Part shown: in pieces, positions 33,631-45,816 of the stretch | Layout of the letters: each line of letters starts with the position of its first letter | Position numbering within the stretch: position 1 is the stretch's first letter | Origin: Tragulus kanchil | Lineage: Eukaryota; Chordata; Mammalia; Artiodactyla; Tragulidae | Direction of reading: 5' to 3' | NCBI GenBank assembly: GCA_022376925.1 | Contig: JAIOJX010000001.1 | Location: 1-64,000 of the forward strand | DNA: 64,000 nt | Notes under the pieces: generated by a model | Databases searched by the model: none | Told to the model about the DNA's origin: nothing | The model's input: only the letters and a program-made list of their open reading frames with translations | Translations under genes and position numbers: made by a program

Positions 33631-34810
33631 GTGAGTCGCTCAGACCCCATGGACTGCCAGGCTCTTCTGTCTATGTGTAGGATACGCAGTGCAGACATGG
33701 GAATGATGAATAGAGCCTCTAAATTAAGTCTTAAAGAACAAGGCAATACTCAATATCGTAATTCACCTATATACAAAGGGGTGAATGCTGACTCTACTTA
33801 CCTCAGCTATGGTGATCTAGGCTGGTGTCACATCCCTGGAGCCTAAGCAGGCTTGGGTGCCAAGGCTGAAGTGTGGAGGGTCTGAGGGAGCTGGAAGGAT
33901 ATAACAGGCAGTGAACCCCCACGATGGACCTGGAGTGCCTCTTGCCCTCTGCAGGAGCCCCCAGTCTCCAGATACAGGCGGGCCCTCCTGCAGAGAAATC
34001 AAGCCTACTACGCCCAAAGGACGGGGCAGCTGCTGGACAAAAAGAGCTTTCAAAAGTCCCCAGGACTCCATGTGCCCCTTGGGCTGGGATTTTCACCTCC
34101 AGCCACATGTATTTATTTATTTATTTTGGGCTATTCTGGGTCTTCACTGCTGCTGCAGGCTCTCCTCTAGTTGCAGGGAGTGGGGGCTACTCTCTGGTTG
34201 AGGTGAGCAGGCTTCTTGTTGTGGTGACTTCTCTTGTTCTAGAACTCAGGCTCTAGGACACACGGGCTTCAGTAGTTGCAGCTCCGAAGCTCTAGAGCAT
34301 AGGCTCAATAGCTGTGGCTCATGGTCTTAGTGGCTCCGCAGCATGTGGGATCTTCCCGGATCAGGGATCGAACCTGTGTCTCCTGCACTGGGAGATGAGC
34401 TCTACCACTGTGCTACCAGGGAAGGCCCTAGTCACATCTTAGCCTTGCTTCGTCTATGGATGCTAGCACCCTCCACAGAGTGGTGTTGCAGGAACTGGGA
34501 TGTGTCCTGAAGATCAAGGGTAAGGGGGAAGAAGTAATGAGACACAAGCCTTGGATATTTCTTCTGACCTGTTGTTGTCTAATTGAAAATCCAGAAACAG
34601 GATTTTCCCTAAATCTCTGCTTGCCCAAGGAACCAGAGCTGAGCATGAAGAAATGCTGCCACCTTGCGGCCGCTTCCTATAGTAACAACTTTAAAAACCA
34701 GTGCTGTGAAAGTGAGTCGCTCAGACCCCATGGACTGCCAGGCTCTTCTGTCTATGTGTAGGATACGCAGTGCAGACATGGGAATGATGAATAGAGCCTC
34801 TAAATTAAGT

Positions 34811-37030
34811 CTTAAAGAACAAGGCAATACTCAATATCGAAAAAACAAACAACCCAATGGGAAAAAAATGGGAAAAGGACCTAAACAGACACCTCTCCAA
34901 AGAGGATATACGGATGGCCAAAAAACACATGAAAAGATGCTCAAAGTCGCTTATTATTAGAGAAATGCAAATCAAAACTACAATGAGATATCACCTTACA
35001 CCAGTCAGAATGGCCATCATCAAAAAAAACCACAGATAATAAATGATGGAGAGGGCACGGACAAAAGGGAACACTCCTGCATTGTTGGTGGGAATGTAAA
35101 TTGATACAACCACTATGGAAGACAGTACGGAGATACCTTAAAAAACTAAAAAAGAAGCACTGTATGACCCAGAAATCCCATTATTAGGCATATATCCTGA
35201 TGAAATCAAAATTGAAAGAGACACCTGTACCCCAGTGTTCATTGCAGCTCTCTATACAATAGTCAGAACAAGGAAGCAACCCAGATGTCCATCGACAAAT
35301 GAATGGATAAAGAAACTACGGTACATATATACAGTGGAATACTTCTCAGCTGTAAAAAGAAACGCAGAAGGGGCTTCCCCTGGTGGTTCAGTGGGTAAGG
35401 ACACCGCCTTGCAGTGCAAGGGGCGCCGGTTCGATCCCTGGCCTGGGAAGATCCCATGTGCCGCGGAGCGGCTGGACTGATGTGTCCAATTACCGAGCCA
35501 GAGCTCTGGAGTGCATGCGCCCAGAGCCAGTGCTCTGCAACGACAGAGGCCATGGGAGGCCCACAGGAGCCAAAGAAAAAAGACGGATGAAAATGGAGAA
35601 ATGAAAGACCAATAGAAGTGGCCCGCCTGCTCCCCTCCCTCCCCAACCCGACCCCCGCCCAAAATAAATAAATAAATAAATCTTAAAAAAAAAAAAAAGA
35701 AAGAAAAGAAACGCAGAAGAATCAGTCCTAATGAGGTGGATGAATCTAGAATCTTATTATACAAAGTGAAGTAAGTCAAAAAGAGAAGGACAAATACAGT
35801 ACACTAATGCATATATGTGTAATTTAGTAAGATGGTACTGATAAATGCACACACAGAACAGCAGTAGATAAACAGACTTAAAGAACAGACCTATGGTTGG
35901 GGGGTTGGGGGAGGGAAAGAAAAAATGGAACGAAATCTTAAAGAACAAGGCAATACTCAATATCGAAAAAACAAACAACCCAATGGGAAAAAAATGGGAA
36001 AAGGACCTAAACAGACACCTCTCCAAAGAGGATATACGGATGGCCAAAAAACACATGAAAAGATGCTCAAAGTCGCTTATTATTAGAGAAATGCAAATCA
36101 AAACTACAATGAGATATCACCTTACACCAGTCAGAATGGCCATCATCAAAAAAAACCACAGATAATAAATGATGGAGAGGGCACGGACAAAAGGGAACAC
36201 TCCTGCATTGTTGGTGGGAATGTAAATTGATACAACCACTATGGAAGACAGTACGGAGATACCTTAAAAAACTAAAAAAGAAGCACTGTATGACCCAGAA
36301 ATCCCATTATTAGGCATATATCCTGATGAAATCAAAATTGAAAGAGACACCTGTACCCCAGTGTTCATTGCAGCTCTCTATACAATAGTCAGAACAAGGA
36401 AGCAACCCAGATGTCCATCGACAAATGAATGGATAAAGAAACTACGGTACATATATACAGTGGAATACTTCTCAGCTGTAAAAAGAAACGCAGAAGGGGC
36501 TTCCCCTGGTGGTTCAGTGGGTAAGGACACCGCCTTGCAGTGCAAGGGGCGCCGGTTCGATCCCTGGCCTGGGAAGATCCCATGTGCCGCGGAGCGGCTG
36601 GACTGATGTGTCCAATTACCGAGCCAGAGCTCTGGAGTGCATGCGCCCAGAGCCAGTGCTCTGCAACGACAGAGGCCATGGGAGGCCCACAGGAGCCAAA
36701 GAAAAAAGACGGATGAAAATGGAGAAATGAAAGACCAATAGAAGTGGCCCGCCTGCTCCCCTCCCTCCCCAACCCGACCCCCGCCCAAAATAAATAAATA
36801 AATAAATCTTAAAAAAAAAAAAAAGAAAGAAAAGAAACGCAGAAGAATCAGTCCTAATGAGGTGGATGAATCTAGAATCTTATTATACAAAGTGAAGTAA
36901 GTCAAAAAGAGAAGGACAAATACAGTACACTAATGCATATATGTGTAATTTAGTAAGATGGTACTGATAAATGCACACACAGAACAGCAGTAGATAAACA
37001 GACTTAAAGAACAGACCTATGGTTGTTGGG
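34811..37030. repeat. Tandem duplication D10, period 1126 bp
   Basis: Copy A starts cttaaagaacaaggcaat at 34811 and copy B at 35937. The end of copy A, about 35900-35936, is a noisy form of 37025-37060 (gagggaaagaaaaaatggaa against gagggaagattggacgag). Confidence 0.95.
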
Positions 37031-37340
37031 GGGAGGGAAGATTGGACGAGAGGTACGGAAAGAGCAACAAGGAAACCTACACTATCATATGTAACAGAGA
37101 TTACCACCGTGATTAACCTGTAACATTAAGGGAACCTACATGGGAACTAAGCATCAACCTGGGGGGGAAGGGGGAAAAGGGGGGGGTTCAGGGGAGAGGG
37201 GTCAGGGATATACTATGACTATTTGGGGATTATGCATACCTGTAAACAAGAAAACTTGGTAAAAATGTATAACAATAACTTCGCTGTACACCTGAAGCTA
37301 ATGCAACGCTGTAAAACACATATACCTCAATAATAATAAA
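34838..37340 (+). repeat. L1 3' region interrupted by a SINE
   Basis: aaaacaaacaacccaatggg, agagaaatgcaaatcaa, caccagtcagaatggccatc and a long 3' UTR to about 37340 are L1 ORF2 tail and 3' UTR. It is doubled by D10 and split by the SINE at 35371-35703. The open stretch at 34857-35039 is an ORF2 remnant. Confidence 0.78.
35371..35703 (+). repeat. CHR-type SINE with 16-bp target-site duplication (again at 36497-36829)
   Basis: A full SINE, ggggcttcccctggtggttc to an A-rich tail. aaaagaaacgcagaag flanks it perfectly at 35355-35370 and 35704-35719. It includes a C-rich 3' extension (ctcccctccctccccaaccc) before the AAATA tail, the same extension as the copy at 1-195. Confidence 0.9.
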
Positions 37341-37344
37341 AAAG

Positions 37345-37820
37345 AACAGGCAATGACTTTCTCATGAACCCGAGGTGACGAGCTGGGAACAAGGGGAACA
37401 TCGAACACCTTGAATGCAAGGTGTTTACATATCGATGTTACTGATGGACCACCATCAGAGCCTGTTCTCAGGACCAGAGTCTTGAAGATACGAGTGGTAA
37501 AGGATGTTGCTAGGTTCGGGGAGATAAAGTCGCTAGGATCTAAGAATAAACAAAGCCGTTGTAGGTCAGAGATAAACAGGAATGAAACATGAAAGGAACA
37601 GGGAGGTCTACACACTGTGTATTTCTATCCCCATTTTTGTGATTATAAAAAACAGATGTCTTGTGCGCATGTAACTGTACATACAAGAAACAATAAATAT
37701 GAAAGGAGTCAGGGCTGGACTTTTGCCTACAAGAGACACTAGCCCCCTGATCCCCACTTTATTTCTGTGTCTTGTTTTCCTTTAATCTTCTGCAGCACCG
37801 CAGTCTCAGGTTTGTTCGCT
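37345..37820 (+). repeat. LTR-like sequence with hairpin
   Basis: Has a late polyadenylation-type region (gaaacaataaatatg, about 37687) and ends ccccactttatttctgtgtc, then ccttt and gcagcaccgcagtctca. This layout is seen in betaretrovirus-like (ERVK-type) LTRs. An inverted repeat lies at 37398-37438. No internal genes adjoin it. Confidence 0.45.
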
Positions 37821-37837
37821 GTAGAGCTTGTTTTGAC

Positions 37838-37977
37838 ATCTATGGAATTCTCCATGCAAGAATACTAGAGTAGGTTGCCGTGTCCTCCCTCCAGAGGATC
37901 TTTGCGACCCTGGGATCTAACCTTGATCTCCTGCACTGTGGGCAGATCCTTTATCATCTGAGCCACAAGGGAAAGTC
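37838..37977 (-). repeat. Bov-tA fragment, antisense
   Basis: ggaattctccatgcaagaat, gaggatctttgcgaccctgg and atcatctgagccacaaggga are reversed Bov-tA; the 3' tail is truncated. Confidence 0.8.
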
Positions 37978-38267
37978 AGTGCTGAAGGGCTCTTAATATT
38001 CGTAAGGTCTGTGGGGCTGTAAATGACATCTGCCCTCATGTACTGTCCCAAGGTAAATTGTTGGAAAATAATTCAGAACATGGCCTTTTAATTTTTAACA
38101 GAGTTTTATCGGTTACTGCCAAACATCAACATGAATCAGCCATAGGTACACATGTGTTTCCTCCCAACAGGGCCCATTTTTAAGAAGTTAGTTTTGCAGG
38201 TAAATTGTACTCACACTATATAAGATCAAAAAGTACCTGGAAAGATACTCCATCCCCACCTGTTTTT

Positions 38268-38596
38268 GTTGTTCACTTGCTAAGTCATGTCTGATTCTTT
38301 GCGACCCCATGGACTGCAGCATCCCAGGCTTCTCTGTCTTCCACTACTTCCCGGAGTTTGCTCAAATATATGTCCATTGTGTTGGTGATGATATCTAACC
38401 ATCTATCATTTTGCCTTCAATCCTTCCCAGCATCAAGGTCTTTTCTAAAGAGTTGGCTCTTCTTATCAAGTGACCAAAGTACTGGAGCTTCAGATTCAGC
38501 ACCCATCCTTCCAATGAATAGTCAGGGCTGAATTCTGTTAGAACTGACTAGTTTCATCTCCTAGCAGTCCAAGGGACTCTCAATAGTCCTCAAAAT
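38268..38596 (-). repeat. BovB tail, antisense (again at 39444-39772)
   Basis: ttgctaagtcatgtctgatt through ggagtttgctcaaatatatg to agtccaagggactctcaata is the reverse of the BovB 3' region. Confidence 0.82.
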
Positions 38597-38746
38597 AAAT
38601 CTCAGACCAAGGGTGTTGCTGTAAGACTTTCTTGAGACTTTTAGGACTATGCCTTGTAAATCCTCACAGACAGATGATAAATAGGGCTACGGTTAGGGTT
38701 ATGAAATAAAAGGTTAAAAAACCAGTCAAATGAAAAGAGCCCTCTA

Positions 38747-38864
38747 GGAATTCACTGGAAGTCCAGTGGTTAGGATGTGGTGCTGTAACTACTAGGGGCC
38801 TGAGTTTGATCCCTAGTCACAGAACTAACATCCTGCAAGTGGTGTCATGTGGCAAAAAGTTGAA
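38747..38864 (+). repeat. Old tRNA-derived SINE fragment (again at about 39923-40040)
   Basis: aggaattcactggaagtcca, gtggttaggatgtgg and gcctgagtttgatccctagt match a CHR-like head with B box. Short and diverged. Confidence 0.6.
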
Positions 38865-40357
38865 AAAAAATGTTTTTGAGTAATTAAAAATAAGTCCCTT
38901 AAGCAGTAAGTAGGACTGATACAACTAATTACAAAATCAAGCTTTCTCTCATGAAAAAGGAAAGATGACTCAGCACAGAGCCTTGGAAATCATTCCTGAA
39001 CCACTGCACTCTCATCAAGGTACTGATGGGGCTTCCTGCTAGAATAAGCCAGTGATGGCTACACTCCTCCTCCTCTTTGAATGGACAATCTCTGTGCTAT
39101 CACTGCCTGTTTGGTGTTTGCAGGGCAGGTTACTGGTCAATTCAGGTCACACATGCTCAGAACAAGTTGTTCAGTCGTAAGGTCTGTGGGGCTGTAAATG
39201 ACATCTGCCCTCATGTACTGTCCCAAGGTAAATTGTTGGAAAATAATTCAGAACATGGCCTTTTAATTTTTAACAGAGTTTTATCGGTTACTGCCAAACA
39301 TCAACATGAATCAGCCATAGGTACACATGTGTTTCCTCCCAACAGGGCCCATTTTTAAGAAGTTAGTTTTGCAGGTAAATTGTACTCACACTATATAAGA
39401 TCAAAAAGTACCTGGAAAGATACTCCATCCCCACCTGTTTTTGTTGTTCACTTGCTAAGTCATGTCTGATTCTTTGCGACCCCATGGACTGCAGCATCCC
39501 AGGCTTCTCTGTCTTCCACTACTTCCCGGAGTTTGCTCAAATATATGTCCATTGTGTTGGTGATGATATCTAACCATCTATCATTTTGCCTTCAATCCTT
39601 CCCAGCATCAAGGTCTTTTCTAAAGAGTTGGCTCTTCTTATCAAGTGACCAAAGTACTGGAGCTTCAGATTCAGCACCCATCCTTCCAATGAATAGTCAG
39701 GGCTGAATTCTGTTAGAACTGACTAGTTTCATCTCCTAGCAGTCCAAGGGACTCTCAATAGTCCTCAAAATAAATCTCAGACCAAGGGTGTTGCTGTAAG
39801 ACTTTCTTGAGACTTTTAGGACTATGCCTTGTAAATCCTCACAGACAGATGATAAATAGGGCTACGGTTAGGGTTATGAAATAAAAGGTTAAAAAACCAG
39901 TCAAATGAAAAGAGCCCTCTAGGAATTCACTGGAAGTCCAGTGGTTAGGATGTGGTGCTGTAACTACTAGGGGCCTGAGTTTGATCCCTAGTCACAGAAC
40001 TAACATCCTGCAAGTGGTGTCATGTGGCAAAAAGTTGAAAAAAAATGTTTTTGAGTAATTAAAAATAAGTCCCTTAAGCAGTAAGTAGGACTGATACAAC
40101 TAATTACAAAATCAAGCTTTCTCTCATGAAAAAGGAAAGATGACTCAGCACAGAGCCTTGGAAATCATTCCCTGAACCACTGCACTCTCATCAAGGTACT
40201 GATGGGGCTTCCTGCTAGAATAAGCCAGTGATGGCTACACTCCTCCTCCTCTTTGAATGGACTTGCTTTTGGTATCCCATCTCTGTGCTATCACTGCCTG
40301 TTTGGTGTTTGCAGGGCAGGTTACTGGTCAATTCAGGTCACACATGCTCAGAACAAG

Positions 40358-40742
40358 TTGTTCAGTCACTCAGTGGTGTTAGACTCCTTGCAACTCCATT
40401 GACTGCCACATGCCAGTCTTCCCTGTCCTTCACTCAAACTCATGTCCATTAAGTCAGTGACACCATCCAAACATCTCATCCTCTGTCATCCCCTGGATGA
40501 CATCCTCCTGCCTTTACTCTTGCCCAGCATCGGGGTCTTTTCCAATGAGTCATCTCTTCACATCAGGTGGCCAAAGTATTGGAGCTTCAGCATCAGTCCT
40601 TCCAATGAATAGTCAGGGTTGATTTCCTTTAGGATTGACTTGAGAGTCAATCCAAGTGACTCTCAAGAGTCTTCTCCAACACCACAGTTTGAACGCATCA
40701 ATTCTTTGGTGCTCAGCCTTTTTCATTGTCCAGCTCTAACAG
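40358..40742 (-). repeat. BovB tail, antisense
   Basis: cagtcactcagtggtgttag through gccaaagtattggagcttca and gagagtcaatccaagtgact to cattgtccagctctaac. A third independent BovB tail in this orientation. Confidence 0.82.
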
Positions 40743-41640
40743 AGTAAGAGTAACCACGAACACGGATCATGAACACTGTGCCCAACTCGGGCCTAACTCC
40801 ACCTCCAGCGCCCTCCCAGCCTTGGCCCCCAGCAACAAGGCCCAGCTCCACCCTGAGCACCACTGGAAACCACCTGGTGTCCAGCTAGACCTCACCCAAG
40901 GTAGAAAACCTGCAAACTGAATTGGACCATGCTGGGGTTGAGGTGGGGAAGTGTGGGCACTTGGAGCCTAGATAAGGTTTCCTGTGGTGGACAAGATCAC
41001 AGGTGTTCGGACAGGGGCAGGGATGGAGATGGACAGGGGGTTGGGCCTAGGACCTAGCAGGATAGACAAGGGGACAGTCAGTGAGTGTCCCACACTGGAG
41101 CACGTCCATCCTCCCTTGGGCCAGTCCCCTCCTCCCAAAGCTGGATCTCTAAACATAGAAGCAAGCAGTTCCATGTAATCAGCAGATCAGTTTATTATCC
41201 GGTAACTTACAGGGTGGGTTCAGGATCAAGGGATGATTTAAAGTATTCACAGCTGCACTCTGCAGGGCCGGGGTGGGGTGGGGGCAGCGGGGTCACCAGA
41301 ACCATTTACAGTTAACATGGCTGGGGGTGGTGCTTGGAAACATGAACCCGAGTCAAGGTTCATGAATGGTTCCCTGGTCTCATGGGTACTAGCAACAATT
41401 CAGGGAAAGTCTTCATCGTTTGGGGACTAACAAAGCATAGAGACCACCTGGCCCTAATGATTATTAAACAGACTTTATTAGCTAGAAATGGGTTTGTCTA
41501 GGTTAGTTGTTGAGGGAATAAAAAACCCTTTCCAAGGAAGTGTTGATAAGTCATGATGAGTAACTCCTCCCTAATAAACCCAATGAAGTAAAAGTTTTGT
41601 TATTTCTAAGTGACGGCAAAAGGAGAAGAGGGTGGCAGAG
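40743..41640. other. Unassigned, partly GC-rich sequence
   Basis: About 900 bp with no recognised family. It contains a G-rich run (about 41268-41290) and two antisense AATAAA-like signals (plus-strand tttatt at 41191 and 41475). It could be an antisense LTR or the 3' part of a processed copy. The part from 41089 is doubled by D12. Confidence 0.35.
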
Positions 41641-43275
41641 GCTGAGATAGATAGCATCATATCATCAGTTCAATGGACATGGATTTGAGCAAACTCCAGG
41701 AGACAGTGGAGGACACCAGACCATGGACATGCTGCAGTCCATGGGGTCACAATGAGACACAACTGAACAACAACTAAGTGAAATGCAAAGAGGCGAAGTG
41801 GCTGTCTGCGGAGGCTTTACAAATAGCTGAGGAAAGAGGAAAAGTGAAACACAAAGGAAAAAGGAAAAGATACACCCAACCGAATGAAGAGTTCCAGAGA
41901 ATAGCAAGAAGGCCTTCTTAAATGAACAATGAAAAAACAAAAAATAATAATAAATTTTAAAAAAGAGGAAAACAATAGAATGTGAAAGATTAGCAATCTC
42001 TTCAAGAAAACTAGAGATATCAAGAGAATATTTCATGCAAAGATGGGCACAATAAAGGAGAGAAATGGCAAATAAGGGCCTCAGAGAAGCAGAAGAGATT
42101 AAGAAGAGATAAGAATACACAGTACTACTTGCAAAGGTTTTAATGAGCCAGATGAACACAATGGTGGAAAAGAAACTGGACTGTGAAATCAACCCACACT
42201 GGAGCACGTCCATCCTCCCTTGGGCCAGTCCCCTCCTCCCAAAGCTGGATCTCTAAACATAGAAGCAAGCAGTTCCATGTAATCAGCAGATCAGTTTATT
42301 ATCCGGTAACTTACAGGGTGGGTTCAGGATCAAGGGATGATTTAAAGTATTCACAGCTGCACTCTGCAGGGCCGGGGTGGGGGTGGGGGGCAGCGGGGTC
42401 ACCAGAACCATTTACAGTTAACATGGCTGGGGGTGGTGCTTGGAAACATGAACCCGAGTCAAGGTTCATGAATGGTTCCCTGGTCTCATGGGTACTAGCA
42501 ACAATTCAGGGAAAGTCTTCATCGTTTGGGGACTAACAAAGCATAGAGACCACCTGGCCCTAATGATTATTAAACAGACTTTATTAGCTAGAAATGGGTT
42601 TGTCTAGGTTAGTTGTTGAGGGAATAAAAAACCCTTTCCAAGGAAGTGTTGATAAGTCATGATGAGTAACTCCTCCCTAATAAACCCAATGAAGTAAAAG
42701 TTTTGTTATTTCTAAGTGACGGCAAAAGGAGAAGAGGGTGGCAGAGGCTGAGATAGATAGCATCATATCATCAGTTCAATGGACATGGATTTGAGCAAAC
42801 TCCAGGAGACAGTGGAGGACACCAGACCATGGACATGCTGCAGTCCATGGGGTCACAATGAGACACAACTGAACAACAACTAAGTGAAATGCAAAGAGGC
42901 GAAGTGGCTGTCTGCGGAGGCTTTACAAATAGCTGAGGAAAGAGGAAAAGTGAAACACAAAGGAAAAAGGAAAAGATACACCCAACCGAATGAAGAGTTC
43001 CAGAGAATAGCAAGAAGGCCTTCTTAAATGAACAATGAAAAAACAAAAAATAATAATAAATTTTAAAAAAGAGGAAAACAATAGAATGTGAAAGATTAGC
43101 AATCTCTTCAAGAAAACTAGAGATATCAAGAGAATATTTCATGCAAAGATGGGCACAATAAAGGAGAGAAATGGCAAATAAGGGCCTCAGAGAAGCAGAA
43201 GAGATTAAGAAGAGATAAGAATACACAGTACTACTTGCAAAAAAGGTTTTAATGAGCCAGATGAACACAATGGTG
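41089..43275. repeat. Tandem duplication D12, period about 1104 bp
   Basis: Copy A starts cccacactggagcacgtcc at 41089 and copy B at 42193. After cacaatggtg (42165) copy A continues gaaaagaaactggactgtga, a shortened form of copy B's tggtcactcacctagagcca followed by cttggactgtga (43276-43315). G-run lengths also differ (41270 against 42376). Confidence 0.95.
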
Positions 43276-45330
43276 TGGTCACTCACCTAGAGCCAAACAT
43301 CTTGGACTGTGAAATCAAGGGGGCCTTAGGAAGCATTAATATGAACAAAGCTACTATAGGTGATGGAATTCCAGCTGAGTTATTGAAAACTATAAAAGAT
43401 GATTCTGTTGTGCTGCACTGAATATGCCAGCAAATTTGGAATACTCAGCAGTGGTCACAGGACTGGAAAAGACCAGTTTTCATTCCAATCACAAAGAAGG
43501 ACAATGCCAAATAATGTTGAAACTATCGTACAACTATGCTCATTTCACATGCTAGCAAGGTCAAGCTCAAAATCCTTCAAGGGGGCTTCCCTGGTGGTCC
43601 AGTGGGTAAAGACACTGCCTTGCAGTGCGAGGGACACTGGTTTGATCCCTGGCCTGGGAAGATCCCACATGCCGCGGAGCGGATGGACGGATGTGTCCAA
43701 CTACTAAGCCAGTGCTCTAGAGTGCATGTGCCCAGAGCTGGTGCTCCGCAACGAAAGAGGCCACTGCAATGGGAGGCCCACAAAGACCAAAGAACAAAGA
43801 TGGAAATAAATGAAAGACCAATAGAAGTTGCCAAAAAAAAAAAAAAAGAATTAAAAAAAAAATCCTTCAAACTAGGCTTTAGCAGGATGTGAACTGAGAA
43901 CTTTCAGATGTACAAGCTGGGTTCGAGGAGGCAGTGGAAGTAGAGATCAAATTGCCAACATTCGGGCTTCCCTGGTGGTCCAGTGGGTCAGGACACTGCC
44001 TTGCAGTGCAAGGGGCACCAGTTCAATCCCTGGCCTGGGAAGATCCCACATGCCACGGAGCGGCTGGACCAATGTGTCCAACTACTGAGCTGGAGCTTTG
44101 GAGCGCATGCGCCTGGAGCCAGTGCTCTGCAGCAAGAAAGATCACTGTGATTGGAGACCCACAAAAAAAAAAGAAGAAGAGAGAGAATAGCAAATTTAAA
44201 TGAACTAAAATAAATTTTAAAAAAGAGGAAAACAATAGAATGTGAAAGATTAGCAATCTCTTCAAGAAAACTAGAGATATCAAGAGAATATTTCATGCAA
44301 AGATGGGCACAATAAAGGAGAGAAATGGCAAATAAGGGCCTCAGAGAAGCAGAAGAGATTAAGAAGAGATAAGAATACACAGTACTACTTGCAAAAAAGG
44401 TTTTAATGAGCCAGATGAACACAATGGTGTGGTCACTCACCTAGAGCCAAACATCTTGGACTGTGAAATCAAGGGGGCCTTAGGAAGCATTAATATGAAC
44501 AAAGCTACTATAGGTGATGGAATTCCAGCTGAGTTATTGAAAACTATAAAAGATGATTCTGTTGTGCTGCACTGAATATGCCAGCAAATTTGGAATACTC
44601 AGCAGTGGTCACAGGACTGGAAAAGACCAGTTTTCATTCCAATCACAAAGAAGGACAATGCCAAATAATGTTGAAACTATCGTACAACTATGCTCATTTC
44701 ACATGCTAGCAAGGTCAAGCTCAAAATCCTTCAAGGGGGCTTCCCTGGTGGTCCAGTGGGTAAAGACACTGCCTTGCAGTGCGAGGGACACTGGTTTGAT
44801 CCCTGGCCTGGGAAGATCCCACATGCCGCGGAGCGGATGGACGGATGTGTCCAACTACTAAGCCAGTGCTCTAGAGTGCATGTGCCCAGAGCTGGTGCTC
44901 CGCAACGAAAGAGGCCACTGCAATGGGAGGCCCACAAAGACCAAAGAACAAAGATGGAAATAAATGAAAGACCAATAGAAGTTGCCAAAAAAAAAAAAAA
45001 AGAATTAAAAAAAAAATCCTTCAAACTAGGCTTTAGCAGGATGTGAACTGAGAACTTTCAGATGTACAAGCTGGGTTCGAGGAGGCAGTGGAAGTAGAGA
45101 TCAAATTGCCAACATTCGGGCTTCCCTGGTGGTCCAGTGGGTCAGGACACTGCCTTGCAGTGCAAGGGGCACCAGTTCAATCCCTGGCCTGGGAAGATCC
45201 CACATGCCACGGAGCGGCTGGACCAATGTGTCCAACTACTGAGCTGGAGCTTTGGAGCGCATGCGCCTGGAGCCAGTGCTCTGCAGCAAGAAAGATCACT
45301 GTGATTGGAGACCCACACAGGCCAAAGAAC
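43055..45330. repeat. Tandem duplication D13, period 1154 bp
   Basis: Copy A starts aataaattttaaaaaagagg at 43055 and copy B at 44209. It follows directly on D12, so the BovB piece 43055-43275 belongs to both series and is present three times. After ggagacccaca (44162) copy A has an A/G-rich garble before copy B starts; the true SINE end is at 45318-45385. Confidence 0.95.
43581..43858 (+). repeat. CHR-type SINE in BovB (again at 44735-45012)
   Basis: gggggcttccctggtggtcc to a long A tail. aaaatccttcaa flanks it at 43569-43580 and 43859-43870, a clean target-site duplication within the BovB reverse transcriptase region. Confidence 0.9.
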
Positions 45331-45388
45331 AAAGATGGATAAATGAAAGACCAATAGAAGTGGCCAAAAAAAAAAAAAAAAAATTCAC
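45118..45388 (+). repeat. CHR-type SINE in BovB (partial at 43964-44171)
   Basis: gggcttccctggtggtccag to an A17-type tail. caaattgccaacattc flanks it at 45102-45117 and 45389-45404. In D13 copy A the 3' end is lost in the junction garble. Confidence 0.9.
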
Positions 45389-45550
45389 CAAATTGCCAAC
45401 ATTCATTGGATTATGGAGAAAGCAAGGAAATTCCAAAAAAAATCTACTTATGCTTCAGTGACTACACTAAAGCCTTTCACTGTGTGGATCACAACAAACT
45501 GTGAAACAAATTTTTAACTTATTTTTTCAAAGTTTTTTTAGATTAAAAAA

Positions 45551-45816
45551 GTTTTTGGCCTCTTTTATTGGTTTTTTATTTATTTATTTTCATCCATCTT
45601 TATTCTTTGGCCTGTGTGGGCCTCCCATTGCAGTGGCCTCTCTCGTGGCAGAGCACCAGTTCTGGGCACATGCGCTCCAGAGTGATGGCTCGTAACTGGA
45701 CACACCAGTCCAGTCGCTCTGTGTCACATGGGATCTTCCCAGGTCAGGAATCGAACTGGTGCCCCTTGCACTGCAAGGCGGACTCTACCTACCCACTGGA
45801 CCACCAGGGAAGCCCT
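45551..45816 (-). repeat. CHR-type SINE, antisense, in BovB
   Basis: Plus strand runs from tttggcctcttttattgg (tail) to ccactggaccaccagggaag (head). It sits next to an L1-like antisense stretch at 45817-45905 (caagatgaatcagccatagg), so two insertions lie side by side. Confidence 0.85.

Larger units (their letters stand above)
32674..34838. repeat. Tandem duplication D9, period about 1084 bp
   Basis: Copy A starts gtaattcacctatatac at 32674 and copy B at 33758. Copy B lacks three bases of the A/G run right at its start. Copy A stops at ggcaatactcaatatc (33757), and copy B continues there into L1 sequence. Confidence 0.95.
38001..40357. repeat. Tandem duplication D11, period 1175 bp (longest)
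   Basis: Copy A starts cgtaaggtctgtggggc at 38001 and copy B at 39176. Near its inner end copy A (about 39082) lacks a 16-base stretch (ttgcttttggtatccc) present in copy B, and one C in cattccctg. The junction falls at gttgttcagt. Confidence 0.95.

Noticed and set aside
34857..36905. Repeated ORFs that look like a small gene family
   Set aside because: They are L1 ORF2 remnants and SINE sequence doubled by D10.
15883..45330. A tandem-repeat array suggestive of a new multi-copy system
   Set aside because: Each unit is different and occurs exactly twice; there is no common motif between units apart from the period.
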